This document shows positions 26,072 to 35,613 of a stretch of DNA of 64,000 bases, piece after piece. Under the pieces are notes generated by a model. The model did not search any database and was not told where the DNA came from. It saw nothing but the letters and a program-made list of their open reading frames with translations. Made by a program: the position numbers and the translations under genes. Source of the stretch: Nonomuraea rubra (GTDB lineage Bacteria > Actinomycetota > Actinomycetes > Streptosporangiales > Streptosporangiaceae); NCBI RefSeq assembly GCF_014207985.1, contig NZ_JACHMI010000001.1, forward strand, positions 12,135,001 to 12,199,000, written 5' to 3'. Position 1 is the first letter of the stretch, and the number at the start of each line of letters is the position of its first letter.

Positions 26072-27336
26072 ACGCGGCCGCCGTACGTCTGGGCGAGGCC
26101 GGCGTAGATCTCCTCGATGCGGGAGAGCGAGCGCAGGTGATCGTGCGTGGCCGCGACGGTGCGGGCGATCGTGCCCATCGTCGCGGCCAGCTCGCCGTCG
26201 GTCAGCACCCGGGTGAGGAACCGGGCGAACGCCGGCACCTCACCGGGCCGGTACAGGTAACCCGTCGTGCCGTGCTGGACGAGGTGCGTGCGCGCACCCG
26301 CTTCCGCCGCCACCACGGGCAGGCCGCTGGCCATCGCCTCCAGGGTGGCGGCGCTGTCGAGCCCGGAGACCTTCGGCATGGCGAAGACGTCGGCCGAGGC
26401 GTAGGCGAGGTGCAGGACGTCCTCGGGGACCGGGCCGAGGAAGTGGGCGCGCCCGCCCACCCCCAGCGCGCCGGCCAGGCGCTCCAGCCTCCCGCGCCGC
26501 GGCCCGTCGCCCACCAGGACCACCTGTGCGTCGGCGCTGCGGCACACCTGCCGCAGCGCCTGGAGCAGCTCGTCCAGCCGCGTCTCCGCGTCGAGCCGGC
26601 CGACGAACAGCGCGGTCTCGCGGTCGGGCAGGCCGAGCGTCGCGCGGGCCCACGTCTTGGGCTCCTCCCTGGGCCGGAACCGGCTGAGGTCCACCCCGTA
26701 CGGCACCGGCTCGACCGGGCGGGTGAGGCCCCGGCCCGCGAGCAGCTCGGCGGCGGCCCTGCTGGGGGCCGCGACATGGTCCGCCCGCCCGAACACCCTC
26801 GCGAGATCGTGCCAGGCCAGGGCCTTGCCGAGCTCGCACACCGCGATGCCGGCCACGCGCCCCTGCCGCCCGGCGCGGGGCAGGAAGCGGGTGGTGGCCA
26901 CCACCGGCACGCACAACCGCCTGGCCGCCTCGATCAGGGCGCGTCCCACGACGAAGTGGTCCTGCACGTGCACCACGTCGGGGGCGATCCTCCTGACCAT
27001 CCTCGCCAGCGTCCCCGTGAGCAGGACCGGCACGATGATCCGCCGGTCCGGCCGCACGGGCCCGGCCACCGACCTGAGCCGGTGCACCGTGACGCCTCCC
27101 GCCCGCTCCACCCGCGGCGGCCCCTGCTCGGACGGGCACACGACGTGGACGTCGTGCCCCCGCGTGACGAGAGCCCGGGCCAGCCGGTACGTGGCGCAGG
27201 CCGTGCCGTTCACGTCGGGCGGGTAGGTGTCGGTGCCGATGAGCAGCCGCAGCGGCCTGCGATCGCCGGCCGTGGCGTCGATCGGGTGTCCTCCGCGAGG
27301 GGATCCCGCCAGGGAGGCGAGGAAGCGGAAGGTCAT
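26056..27336 (-). CDS. GT4-family glycosyltransferase
   Basis: This 426-residue GT-B enzyme has the N-terminal nucleotide-free acceptor domain beginning LLIGTDTYPPDVNGTACATYRLARAL. A C-terminal domain contains LFVGRLDAETRLDELL, LVGDGP and EAMASGLPVVAAEAGA. It resembles actinobacterial mannosyltransferases acting on phosphatidylinositol or similar lipids. The first Glu of the usual EX7E motif appears replaced (VSGLDSAATLE). The ATG 27336 start begins a plausible N-terminus; longer open frame upstream reads as non-coding. Confidence 0.85.
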   Translation of the reverse strand: MTFRFLASLAGSPRGGHPIDATAGDRRPLRLLIGTDTYPPDVNGTACATYRLARALVTRGHDVHVVCPSEQGPPRVERAGGVTVHRLRSVAGPVRPDRRIIVPVLLTGTLARMVRRIAPDVVHVQDHFVVGRALIEAARRLCVPVVATTRFLPRAGRQGRVAGIAVCELGKALAWHDLARVFGRADHVAAPSRAAAELLAGRGLTRPVEPVPYGVDLSRFRPREEPKTWARATLGLPDRETALFVGRLDAETRLDELLQALRQVCRSADAQVVLVGDGPRRGRLERLAGALGVGGRAHFLGPVPEDVLHLAYASADVFAMPKVSGLDSAATLEAMASGLPVVAAEAGARTHLVQHGTTGYLYRPGEVPAFARFLTRVLTDGELAATMGTIARTVAATHDHLRSLSRIEEIYAGLAQTYGGRVQRLV

Positions 27337-27349
27337 GAAGTCGCTCCTT

Positions 27350-27371
27350 CGATGTCGGATACCGAACATCG
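27350..27371. promoter_or_regulatory. small dyad upstream of the glycosyltransferase
   Basis: CGATGTCGG and CCGAACATCG form a near-perfect inverted repeat (one extra base in one arm) 14 nt before the glycosyltransferase ATG. It may be an operator or 5' hairpin. The remaining 190 nt up to the DedA gene show no other clear signal. Confidence 0.35.
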
Positions 27372-27561
27372 GACCGCGTACCACCATGATCGCGACGGCC
27401 CCCGGCTCACGCCATCGGGAACAACCCTGACGTTTCTCCGGAAGCCCCTGAAATGACCCTGACAATACGGCGACCGGGGAGTGGACACACCAAGTCAAAG
27501 CCATCATGAGATGACCGGCGCGCGAGTCGCCTCGACATATCGGAAAGGGGGGCAGCCCGGC

Positions 27562-28173
27562 ATGCCAGTACTGGAGAACCTGGCCGAGCTGCACCCCCTG
27601 CTGCTCTGCGCGGCCGCGCTCGGGTTCATGTGCGTGGAGACGTCGCTGCTCGTGGGGCTGTTCGTGCCGGGCGACGCGGTGGTCCTGCTGGCGGGGACCA
27701 CCGTCGACTCGCCGGCGCGCTACGCGCTCCTCGTCGCGGCCACCACGGCGGGCTGCCTGGCGGGCGAGACGTTCGGGTACGCGCTGGGCCGCCGCTTCGG
27801 GCCGTCGATCCGGCGGAGCTGGGCGGGCAGGCGGATCGGCGCGGCCAAGTGGGCCAAGGCCGAGGACCACCTGCGCCGCCACGGCGGCCCCGCCGTGTTC
27901 GGCTCCCGGTTCGTCACCGTGATCCACTCGCTGGTCCCGATCGTGGCCGGCACGCTGGGCATGCCGTACCGGCGGTTCATCGGCTGGGCCGCCCCCGCCG
28001 CCGTGACGTGGTCATGCCTGTACGTCGGCGCGGGGACGGCCGTCGGCGCCACCTACCGTGAGGCCGGCGGCGTCTGGGGCACGCTGGCCCCTCCGGCGAT
28101 CGTGGGCACCGTCGTCGCGGTCCGCGTGTTGTGGTCCCGCGTCAAGCGGCGCCGCTCCGCCCGTCGCGGCTGA
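27562..28173 (+). CDS. DedA-family membrane protein
   Basis: The 203-residue protein carries the VTT/SNARE-associated domain. ETSLLVGLFVPGDAVVLLAG forms the first re-entrant region and FGSRFVTVIHSLVPIVAGTLGMPYRRF the conserved Arg-containing second one. DedA proteins are lipid carriers or flippases for undecaprenyl phosphate or phosphatidylethanolamine. The start at ATG 27562 follows GGAAAGGGGGG; the longer upstream frame is unlikely. Its 3' end overlaps the convergent regulator gene by 32 nt. Confidence 0.88.
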   Translation: MPVLENLAELHPLLLCAAALGFMCVETSLLVGLFVPGDAVVLLAGTTVDSPARYALLVAATTAGCLAGETFGYALGRRFGPSIRRSWAGRRIGAAKWAKAEDHLRRHGGPAVFGSRFVTVIHSLVPIVAGTLGMPYRRFIGWAAPAAVTWSCLYVGAGTAVGATYREAGGVWGTLAPPAIVGTVVAVRVLWSRVKRRRSARRG

Positions 28174-31100
28174 GCGAGCGCACCGCCAGGTCCTCCGCCC
28201 ACCGGCCGTCCCGCCGGCCCGGCCGCTGCTCGCCGAGGGCGGCGTCCGCCCTGGCGAGGACCCGCGAGGCCCGGTCGCGGACCCGGTAGGCGCCCAGCTC
28301 GTCGAGCCTGCTCATGCCGGGGACCAGCAGTGCCACGGCGTCGCGCGGGCGACCGGCCGACAGGTGGATCTCCCCCACCAGGCAGGCGACCTCCGCCTCC
28401 CCGCACGCGTCGCCGAGGCGGGCGAACGTGCGGCGGCTCTCCTCCGCGAGCTGGATCGCCTCCCGGTGGCGCCCCTGCTCCAGGGCGACCGCGCCGAGCA
28501 GCGCCAGCGGGCGCGCCTTGCCGTACCGGTCGCCGATCCCGGTCAGGCCCCTCGCCTCCTTGGCCATCAGGGGCGCCGCGCGCAGGTCGCCGACGCGCAG
28601 GGACGACCAGCCGATGCGGTTCAGCGTCACCGCCTCCAGCCGGGTCTCCCCCAGCTCCCTGGCGAGGCGCAGCACCCGTTCGAGCGTGGTGCGCGCCTCG
28701 GCCTTGCGCCTCAGGCCGAGCAGCGCGTCACCGACGGCGCCGAGCGCGAGCAGCTCGGCGTGCGGGTCGGCGTTCGCCGTGGCGAGCTCGTGGGCGTGCT
28801 CGGCGAGCGTGAGCCCCTCCCTGGCCCTGAGCTGCATCACGCTCATGGCCGCCAGGACCGCCACGCTGTACGGGAGCTCGCGGGCGGCCTGGAGCTGCTT
28901 GAAGGCGTTCACGCACGTGGCGAGCACCCTGCGGGCCGCCTCCACCCGGCCCTGGCGCAGCAGCATCATGGCGCGGTGGTGCTCGGCGCGCCATCCGGTC
29001 CGCTGGTCGCCGTTGGCCCACGCGGCGTCGCGTACCGTGACGCACAGCCGGCCGAGGCCCTCCAGCGCGTCGTCGTGGCTGGCGAGCTGCGTGATGATCT
29101 CGGTGATCCGCGCCGCCCGCACGTGCCAGCCGTGCCGGCAGCAGCGCAGGGCCATGTCCCTGAGGTGGTCGCGCTCGGTGGCGAGCCACCGCCACGGCCT
29201 GACGTCGACCCGGGCGACGTCGTCGATCGGCACTCCGCCGTGGGGGACGCCCGCCGTGGCGCCGCCCTCCGGCGGTAGCTGGCCGATCGCCCTGGGCAGT
29301 TGCCGCGACGCCCGTTCCGCGTAGGCCAGCAGGGAGTCGATGTAGCGGCGCAGGGCGGCTCCCGTGGAGGCCGGGTCGTCCTGCCTGGCGAGGTCGGCCG
29401 CGTACAGGGCGGACAGGGGGTGCAGGCGGTAGGTGGGGTCGAGGATGGTGTTGAGGCCGACCGGTTCCAGGAGGTTGTGCTCGATGAGCCGGTCGGCCAG
29501 GTGCTCGTCGCCCGCGCCGGCGAGCGCCGCCACGGTCCACGGCGTGATGTCGGTGTCGGACAGCAGGCCGAGCCGCCGGAAGGCGGTACGCGCGGGCGGG
29601 TCGAGCGCGACGTAGCTCTGCTCCAGGCTCCGCCGCAGGTCCAGGTCGCTGATCCGCAGCTCGTCCAGGCGCCGGGCCCCGTCCTGCAGCCGGTGGGCGA
29701 ACGTCGCCAGGCGCGCCAGGGGCTGCGCCGCCAGCCTCGCCCCCACGATCCGCAGGGCCAGCGGCAGGTGCCCGCACGCGGCGGCGATCCGGGCGGCCGC
29801 GTGCGGCTCCTGCCGGACCCGCCTGCTGCCGACCGTGGCCTCCAGCAGGTCGAGCGACTCCCGCTCCGACAGGTGCGTCAGGCGTACCAGGACGGCCCCG
29901 GGGAGCGCCGACAGCAGGCGGCGGCTGGTGATGACCACCGCGCAGGCCGGCGTGCCCGGCAGGAGCGGCCCCACCTGCTCGATGTCGAGGGCGTCGTCGA
30001 GGATGAGCAGGACCCGGCGGTCGGCGAGCCTGGACCTGAACAGTGCGGCGCGCTGCTCCTGGCCCTCCGGGATCGCGCCGGGGTTCAGCCCGGTCGCCTC
30101 CAGCAGCTCGCCCAGGATCTCGGCGGGGGTGCGCGGGTGCTCGCCCGTGCCGTGCAGCCGGACGTACAGCTGGCCGTCCGGGAAGCGGTCCTGGACCCGG
30201 TGCGCGACCTGGATGGCCGTGGCGGTCTTGCCGACGCCGGGAGGCCCCGTCATCGTGACGATCGCCATGGCGCCGGACCGGCCCGGGTCGAGGGCCGCAC
30301 CGGCGCGCCTGAGCGGCTCGGCCCGCCCGACGAAGTCCCCGGCGCTCACGGTCAGCTGGCGCGGTGTCGTCCACGGGGCGACGGCCGTGCCCAGCTCCCT
30401 GCCCCCCTTTCTGTAACCGTTTTCCGACACCAGGTCGGGATCTCCGGTGAGTACGGCATGCTGGAGGCGTTCGAGCTCGTCACCGACGTCGAGCCCGTAC
30501 TCGTGGCGCAGCACCGCGGAGACGGACGCGTACGCCTTCAACGCCTCCACCTGCTGCCCGCAGCGGAACAGCGCGATCATCAGCTGGCCGCACAACCGCT
30601 CGCGCAGCGGGAACTTCCTGACGAGGCTGCGCAGCTCGGCGACGATCTGGTCGTGGTTGCCCAGCGCGAGCTCCAGATCGAAGCGCCGGTGCAGGCACCG
30701 GAACCACTCCTCGGTGAGCTGCGGCACCTCGTCGCGCAGGATGGCGTCGGAGCGGATGCCGGCCAGCGGCGCGCCCCGCCACAGCGCCAGCCCCTCGCGC
30801 AGCAGGCTGAGCTCGCCCACCAGGTCGCCCGCGCTCTCCGCGTGGCCGGCCCGATCGACCAGCCCGCGAAAGCGCAGCAGGTCGAGATGGTCGGGGGCGA
30901 CCTCGATGAGGTAGCCGCCGGGGCTGGTCCTGATCACCTCGACGTCACCGTTGCCGTCTTCAAGAGTGCGGCGCAGCCGGGCCAGGTGCGTCTGCAGCGA
31001 GGCCCGCGCGTAACGTGGTAAACGGTCCTCCCACAGGCGCTCCATGAGGTCGTCCGCCAGCACGACACGGTTCGCCGACAGCAACAGCGTCGCCAGGATC

Positions 31101-31192
31101 ACGCGTTGTTTCTCGGCGTTGACAGCGATCGCCCGGCTCCCCCGCCGCACTTCCAAGGGACCCAGGATTGCGAAACGCATTGCCTTTTCCAT
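28142..31192 (-). CDS. AfsR/SARP-type large regulator with NB-ARC and TPR domains
   Basis: The protein is about 1,016 residues. It has an N-terminal winged helix (RFAILGPLEVRRGSRAIAVN) and a BTAD domain. An NB-ARC/STAND ATPase follows with Walker A GPPGVGKTATA and Walker B VLLILDDALD, then long C-terminal TPR-like helices. This AfsR-like layout integrates nucleotide and protein signals to activate antibiotic genes. ATG 31192 follows GGGGGT; ATG 31180, where similarity begins, is an alternative. Its target could be the adjacent polyketide cluster or the MFS pump. Confidence 0.9.
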   Translation of the reverse strand: MEKAMRFAILGPLEVRRGSRAIAVNAEKQRVILATLLLSANRVVLADDLMERLWEDRLPRYARASLQTHLARLRRTLEDGNGDVEVIRTSPGGYLIEVAPDHLDLLRFRGLVDRAGHAESAGDLVGELSLLREGLALWRGAPLAGIRSDAILRDEVPQLTEEWFRCLHRRFDLELALGNHDQIVAELRSLVRKFPLRERLCGQLMIALFRCGQQVEALKAYASVSAVLRHEYGLDVGDELERLQHAVLTGDPDLVSENGYRKGGRELGTAVAPWTTPRQLTVSAGDFVGRAEPLRRAGAALDPGRSGAMAIVTMTGPPGVGKTATAIQVAHRVQDRFPDGQLYVRLHGTGEHPRTPAEILGELLEATGLNPGAIPEGQEQRAALFRSRLADRRVLLILDDALDIEQVGPLLPGTPACAVVITSRRLLSALPGAVLVRLTHLSERESLDLLEATVGSRRVRQEPHAAARIAAACGHLPLALRIVGARLAAQPLARLATFAHRLQDGARRLDELRISDLDLRRSLEQSYVALDPPARTAFRRLGLLSDTDITPWTVAALAGAGDEHLADRLIEHNLLEPVGLNTILDPTYRLHPLSALYAADLARQDDPASTGAALRRYIDSLLAYAERASRQLPRAIGQLPPEGGATAGVPHGGVPIDDVARVDVRPWRWLATERDHLRDMALRCCRHGWHVRAARITEIITQLASHDDALEGLGRLCVTVRDAAWANGDQRTGWRAEHHRAMMLLRQGRVEAARRVLATCVNAFKQLQAARELPYSVAVLAAMSVMQLRAREGLTLAEHAHELATANADPHAELLALGAVGDALLGLRRKAEARTTLERVLRLARELGETRLEAVTLNRIGWSSLRVGDLRAAPLMAKEARGLTGIGDRYGKARPLALLGAVALEQGRHREAIQLAEESRRTFARLGDACGEAEVACLVGEIHLSAGRPRDAVALLVPGMSRLDELGAYRVRDRASRVLARADAALGEQRPGRRDGRWAEDLAVRSLSRDGRSGAA

Positions 31193-31507
31193 GTACAGCG
31201 ACCCCCGTGCCGGAATGTCATCAGTGGCAAGCGACATGCATGCGAACTTCTCGTTACGCGGTGCAGCGGCACGGACGCCGGAGAACCAGATCCCGCCTCC
31301 CCTGGCTCATCACGTGGTGCCCGGCTGTCCGCGATCCGCCATCGGGGCCGTGGCGTCCTGCGCGCACACCCTCACTTTCCCGATCTTACGAACTCACACA
31401 ATTCTGACAAGCCCCATGGTGACTGTGCACTATTTTTTGTCATGCGCACAGGTCCACAACTCGGCTGCTTTTTCCAGGCGGTTAATCGCCTTAGTGGCGA
31501 GCTGATT
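31193..31507. other. intergenic region upstream of the large regulator
   Basis: This 315-nt gap between the regulator start and the MFS stop is notably AT-richer around 31380-31500. It holds the candidate regulator promoter described separately. No ORF or RNA gene was recognised. Confidence 0.5.
31383..31410 (-). promoter_or_regulatory. sigma-70-type promoter for the AfsR-like regulator
   Basis: On the minus strand TTGTCA (31410-31405) and TAAGAT (31388-31383) are spaced by 16 bp, close to the vegetative actinomycete consensus. This would give a 5' untranslated region of roughly 185 nt before the regulator's ATG. Confidence 0.6.
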
Positions 31508-32959
31508 TCAGGGCGCGCCGGCCGGCTGTCCCTCGCCGGCGGGGGTCTCGTGCCGCCTGGTCCGGCGGGGCAGGAGCGGCACCAGCGCCACCGCGACCAG
31601 GAAGACCCCGGCGTTGTAGATCAGGGTCTGCCAGGTGGCGCCCGCCCACACCGCCGGGTCGCGCGGCCCGGTGCCGACCAGCCCGAAGAAGATCGCGCCG
31701 ACCATCGCCACGCCCACGGCGGTGCCGAGCTGGATGGTGGCGTTGGCCACACCGGACCCGGCGCCCGCGTCCCTGGGGGGCACCCCGGCCAGCACCAGGT
31801 CCACCAGGATGGGCACGACCAGGCCAGAGCCCGTGCCGGCCACCAGGAGGCAGGCGAAGACCTGCCAGGAGTCCGTGGCGCCGCCGTAGTGCCGCAGCAC
31901 CAGGATCAGGGCCGCCATCCCCGCCGCCATGATCACCAGGCCGAGCCCGATGAGCCGGCGGCCGGCGACGGACCCGTACCTGATCGCGAGGCTGGCGGTG
32001 AGGCCGAGCCCGATCGTCCAGCCCAGCCCCGTCAGCGCCATCCGCAGCGGGCTCCAGCCGTGCGCGACCTGGAAGTCCCACACCAGCACGATGAGGTACG
32101 ACATGATGCCGGAGAAGACCAGCGCCATCAGCACGGAGCCGGCGACGAACGACCTGTTGCGGAACAGCGCCGGCGGCACCAGCGGCGACGACCCCTCCCT
32201 GCGGAACTGGTGGAACCCGAACACCGCGAACACCGGCAGCGACAGCGCCATCGACACCAGCGTCCAGGCCGGCCAGCCCAGCTCGTGCCCCTGCACCAGG
32301 GGGAACATGAGCATGATCGAGGCGAGCCCGAGCAGCAGCACCCCGGGGATGTCCAGCCGCAGCGGCCGGTCGGACTTCGACTCCGGCACCAGCCGCGCCG
32401 CCCCCGAGAAGGCCAGCACCCCGATCGGCACGTTCACCCAGAAGATCCAGCGCCAGCCCGGCCCGGCGGTGAGCAGGGCCCCGACGACCGGGCCGGTGAT
32501 CGAGGCGAACGGCACGACGACGCCGAGCAGCCCCATGGCCTTGATCCGCTCCGGCGGCTGGAACATCACCTGGATCACGGACAGCACCTGCGGCACCATC
32601 AGCGCCGCGAACACCCCCTGCGCCACCCTCGCGGCGGCCATCATCTCGCCGCTCTGGGCGAGCCCCGCCAGAGCGGAGGCGGCGGTGAACCCCGCGATGC
32701 CGATGAGGAAGACCTTCTTGCGGCCGGTGATGTCGCCGAGCCGTCCCCCGGTGACCAGGAGCAGCGCGAACGCGAGCGCGAAGCCGGCCAGGATCCACTG
32801 CTGCAGGGAGATACCGGCGCCGAGATCCCGCTGGATGTACGGCAGGGCGACGTTGACGATCGTCACGTCGAGCTGGTTCATGAACATGGCCGTGAGGACG
32901 ATGAACAGCGCGAACCACCTGCGGGGGAATTCGCTGCGCCGAAAGCTTTCGGTGGCCAT
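31508..32959 (-). CDS. MFS transporter, DHA2 (EmrB/QacA) family
   Basis: The 483-residue protein has about 14 predicted membrane helices, motif D1 LDVTIVNVALPYIQRDL, motif A GGRLGDITGRKKV and motif C-like VVPFASITGPVVGALLT. It is a proton-driven multidrug exporter type common near antibiotic clusters. No TetR or MarR repressor gene is adjacent. A kinase remnant lies immediately upstream. Confidence 0.92.
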   Translation of the reverse strand: MATESFRRSEFPRRWFALFIVLTAMFMNQLDVTIVNVALPYIQRDLGAGISLQQWILAGFALAFALLLVTGGRLGDITGRKKVFLIGIAGFTAASALAGLAQSGEMMAAARVAQGVFAALMVPQVLSVIQVMFQPPERIKAMGLLGVVVPFASITGPVVGALLTAGPGWRWIFWVNVPIGVLAFSGAARLVPESKSDRPLRLDIPGVLLLGLASIMLMFPLVQGHELGWPAWTLVSMALSLPVFAVFGFHQFRREGSSPLVPPALFRNRSFVAGSVLMALVFSGIMSYLIVLVWDFQVAHGWSPLRMALTGLGWTIGLGLTASLAIRYGSVAGRRLIGLGLVIMAAGMAALILVLRHYGGATDSWQVFACLLVAGTGSGLVVPILVDLVLAGVPPRDAGAGSGVANATIQLGTAVGVAMVGAIFFGLVGTGPRDPAVWAGATWQTLIYNAGVFLVAVALVPLLPRRTRRHETPAGEGQPAGAP

Positions 32960-32980
32960 CTGACCCTCTCCGGTCTCTCG

Positions 32981-33240
32981 TCATGCCATGGCGCTGATCG
33001 ATTCCCGCTCATGGTGGCGCGCGAGGCTAGAGCCCGGCTCAAGCACTACTGGGATGACAGGCCGGGCCGCGCGTGCCAGCCCGAAGTCGATCACCCGGGG
33101 CCCGTCGGGGCCGCAGACGACGTTGCTGGGCTTGAAGTCGCGGTGCACGATGCCGGCCTGTGGATGGCGACGAGCGCGGTGACGGTGGCGACCGCGAGCC
33201 GTTCCAGCGCGTTGGGCTCGCGGACGCCCTGCGTACGCTC
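32981..33240 (-). pseudogene. Ser/Thr protein kinase fragment
   Basis: The minus strand encodes AGIVHRDFKPSNVVCGPDG and RVIDFGLARA, the catalytic HRD and DFG loops of a Hanks-type kinase. The preceding helix (LERLAVATVTALVAIH) is in another frame, joined by what looks like a one-base deletion near 33160. The N-lobe with the ATP-binding Lys and everything after DFG are absent. It is therefore a decayed gene fragment. Confidence 0.8.
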
Positions 33241-33278
33241 GCAGCAGCACTGCCGCGATCACCACGTTCGTGCCGCTC

Positions 33279-34175
33279 TCAGGGGAGTGCGGGGACGGCG
33301 GGCCCGGCGTCGGTCCAGCCGACCGCGACCAGCGTCTCGGTGTACGACTTCGCCGCGAACGCCTTGCCGCCGACCGTGACCGTCCGGCCCTCCGACAGCA
33401 ACACCATCCTGCCGGTGTCGACGATCAGCGTCTGCTTGGCCGTGGACGCCTTCTTGCCCGTGCCGCTGGAGCTCTCGATCACGACGGCGGCGCCCGTTCT
33501 GCCCAGGGTGTCCTTCGTGTCGCCGCCGGCACGCACGCCCGGCAGCGTCAGCAGGGCCTGGTAGGCGGCGGCGCGGACCTCCCTGGGCGCTGGGATCGTG
33601 TGCAGGAGGAGCGGCAGGGACGAGGAGAGCCAGCTGTTCATGGAGGCGTCGCTGATCCCGAAGACCTGACCGGCCTTCGTGAGCCAGTCCTTCAGCCGGT
33701 TCGGGTCGGCGGGCAGGCGCTGCACCTCGTCGTACGTCAGCCACTGTCCCGCGAACTGGAACTGGTTACGCTCCCGGTACAGGCGGTTCACGTGGCCCTT
33801 GGACGGCTCGGTCGACAGCTTCACGACCTTGCCGTCGATCGACCTGCTCCACTTGGCCGGAGAGCCGTCACGCTGCCACGCCTTCTGGTCGGCCTCGGTC
33901 GCGGGACGCACGCCCAGCTCCCGGTAGCCGTACCACTGCCTGCCGTCGGGCGCGCTCCACCGCTCGGAGACCCGCCGCTGGAGCAGCGCGTACGAGTCCG
34001 GCTTGGTGCCGAAGCGCCAGGGGTGGGCGATGGTCGTCACGGACCTGGTGTGCCAGTAGGCCCCCTCGGGGGGAGCGGCCGCGGCGGCGGGTGGCGCGCC
34101 CAGGGCTGTGGCCGCCACGGTCAGGCCGGCGCCGAGAGTGATCAGCTTGCGTACTGGATTCCAACTCACGACCAT
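33279..34175 (-). CDS. secreted CU044_5270-like protein
   Basis: The 298-residue product begins with an Arg/Lys start and a hydrophobic stretch ending at an Ala-rich signal cleavage region (GAPPAAAAAPP). The body has WYGYRELG, LPADPNRLKDWL and repeated beta-rich segments, as in the CU044_5270 family of actinobacterial secreted proteins often found near sigma-factor genes. The function is unknown. It is divergent from a SigE-family sigma gene. Confidence 0.7.
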   Translation of the reverse strand: MVVSWNPVRKLITLGAGLTVAATALGAPPAAAAAPPEGAYWHTRSVTTIAHPWRFGTKPDSYALLQRRVSERWSAPDGRQWYGYRELGVRPATEADQKAWQRDGSPAKWSRSIDGKVVKLSTEPSKGHVNRLYRERNQFQFAGQWLTYDEVQRLPADPNRLKDWLTKAGQVFGISDASMNSWLSSSLPLLLHTIPAPREVRAAAYQALLTLPGVRAGGDTKDTLGRTGAAVVIESSSGTGKKASTAKQTLIVDTGRMVLLSEGRTVTVGGKAFAAKSYTETLVAVGWTDAGPAVPALP

Positions 34176-34200
34176 CCATACGCTCTGGCCGCCCGGAAGG

Positions 34201-34233
34201 TTGCCCGCGCATTCGTCCGGGACGGGCGGGCAA
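34201..34233. promoter_or_regulatory. inverted repeat between secreted-protein and sigma genes
   Basis: TTGCCCGC (34201-34208) and GCGGGCAA (34226-34233) are perfect complements with a 17-nt loop in the divergent promoter region. The role is unknown; an operator is possible. Confidence 0.3.
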
Positions 34234-34285
34234 CGGTCGGCGCAGTGCCGGGCGTATTAGGAGGCGTGACATCGGACAGAGAGCC

Positions 34286-34798
34286 GTGAGCGGCGTGGAG
34301 CACGACTTCGGCGCGTTCGTGGCCGCGCGTGCCACGAGCCTGCTTCGGGTCGCCTATCTCGCCTGTGGTGACGAGACGGAGGCCGAGGACCTGCTGCAGA
34401 CGGCGCTGGAGCGTACGTACAGGAAGTGGGATCGGGTCGACCACGACAACCCCGAGCCCTACGTGCGGCGCGTCATCGTCAACGCGGCCATCAGCCGGGC
34501 CCGCCGCCGGGCCGTGCTCAGCATCGTGCCCATGCACAGCCCGCCGGAGCGGCCGGCCCGTGCGGGCGACCCCGACCTGACCCACGTGCTCATGGACGCG
34601 CTGCGCGCGCTGCCGCCCCGGCAGCGGGCGGTGGTCGTCCTGCGGTACTGGGAGGACCTCAGCGAGACGCAGACCGCCGAGGTGCTCGGCTGCTCCATCG
34701 GCACGGTCAAGAGCCAGGCGTCGAAGGCCATGGCCAAGCTCCGTTCGGCGCTCGGCCGCGACACAGTGGAAGGAGTGATCAGGAATGCCCACACTTGA
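34286..34798 (+). CDS. SigE-family ECF sigma factor
   Basis: This 170-residue ECF sigma factor has region 2 with DFGAFVAARATSLLRVAYLACGD and AEDLLQTALERTYRKWDRV, and region 4 with LPPRQRAVVVLRYWEDLSE and GTVKSQASKAMAKLR. It lacks a fused anti-sigma domain. Its end overlaps the next gene by 14 nt, which encodes a membrane-anchored partner, so the two probably form a sensing pair. The GTG start is inferred from family length. Confidence 0.9.
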   Translation: MSGVEHDFGAFVAARATSLLRVAYLACGDETEAEDLLQTALERTYRKWDRVDHDNPEPYVRRVIVNAAISRARRRAVLSIVPMHSPPERPARAGDPDLTHVLMDALRALPPRQRAVVVLRYWEDLSETQTAEVLGCSIGTVKSQASKAMAKLRSALGRDTVEGVIRNAHT

Positions 34799-35525
34799 GG
34801 ACGAGGTCCGCCGGCTCATGGCGGACGAGACCGCCAGGCTCCGCGCCGCGCCGGACCTGCTGGAGCGGGTGGTCCGCGCCCACCGCGACAGGCGGCGCAG
34901 GGTCAGGACCGCGGCCGTGACCGCCTCCGTGATCGCGTCCGTGGCCGTCGTGGCCGCGCCCGTGGTCTACCTGACCGCCGGCTCGGCGCCCCCGGCCGGC
35001 GAGCGGGCGACGACCTCCGCGGTGCCCGAGCCGCCCCCCATCGACGACACCCCGCCCGTACGCACCGAGCCGGAGACCCTCGGGGACCTCGGCGACGGCA
35101 GGGAGTTCGGCCACGTCAGGGTGGGGTACCTGCCCGAGCGGCTGCGGTGGAGCACGTGGTCGATCGACAACGGCGACAGCTACTCCACCTCCTGGAACCA
35201 CAAGGGCGACGACGAGGGCACCTACCAGGTGCAGATCTTCGTGCACGAGGACGCGGCCGTCCAGGAGCTCGGCGACCGGCTCCAGATCCACCGCGACGAG
35301 GGCGAGGGCGAGGACGTGACCGTCGGCGACCGCAGCGGCTACCTGGTCGTGACGAACGTCGGCGAGGACGGCATGGCCGGCACCCCGACCCTCTTCCTGA
35401 AGCTGGCCGACACGCAGTGGGCCGAGATCATCTTCAGCCCCGTGTACGCCAAGGAGTTCTCCGGCCCGGAGGCCGTCACCGCCGAGCTGCGGAAGATCGC
35501 GGCAGGACTCACCTCCACCAGGTGA
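34785..35525 (+). CDS. membrane-anchored protein, probable sigma-factor partner
   Basis: The 246-residue protein has a cytoplasmic N-terminus with an Arg-rich stretch ([12 protein letters not shown]), one membrane helix near residues 44-65 and an extracytoplasmic domain of about 170 residues rich in Asp and Glu. No zinc-binding HxxxCxxC anti-sigma motif is present. Its coupling to the sigma gene suggests an anti-sigma or sensor role, inferred from context only. Confidence 0.65.
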   Translation: MPTLEDEVRRLMADETARLRAAPDLLERVVRAHRDRRRRVRTAAVTASVIASVAVVAAPVVYLTAGSAPPAGERATTSAVPEPPPIDDTPPVRTEPETLGDLGDGREFGHVRVGYLPERLRWSTWSIDNGDSYSTSWNHKGDDEGTYQVQIFVHEDAAVQELGDRLQIHRDEGEGEDVTVGDRSGYLVVTNVGEDGMAGTPTLFLKLADTQWAEIIFSPVYAKEFSGPEAVTAELRKIAAGLTSTR

Positions 35526-35613
35526 CGATCGATCAGGTTTCGAGAAGCCGGCACCCGGGGCCACTCCCTACCATGAAATCCCCCAGGAGGAACATGAACG
35601 GGAGGAACACCCC

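Noticed and set aside
26056..27927. Glycosyltransferase extended upstream to about 623 residues
   Set aside because: The added N-terminal part runs antisense into the DedA gene and has no family-like sequence.
28058..31021. Long plus-strand frames opposite the AfsR-like regulator
   Set aside because: They are shadows of the minus-strand gene, which has Walker motifs and a continuous domain order.
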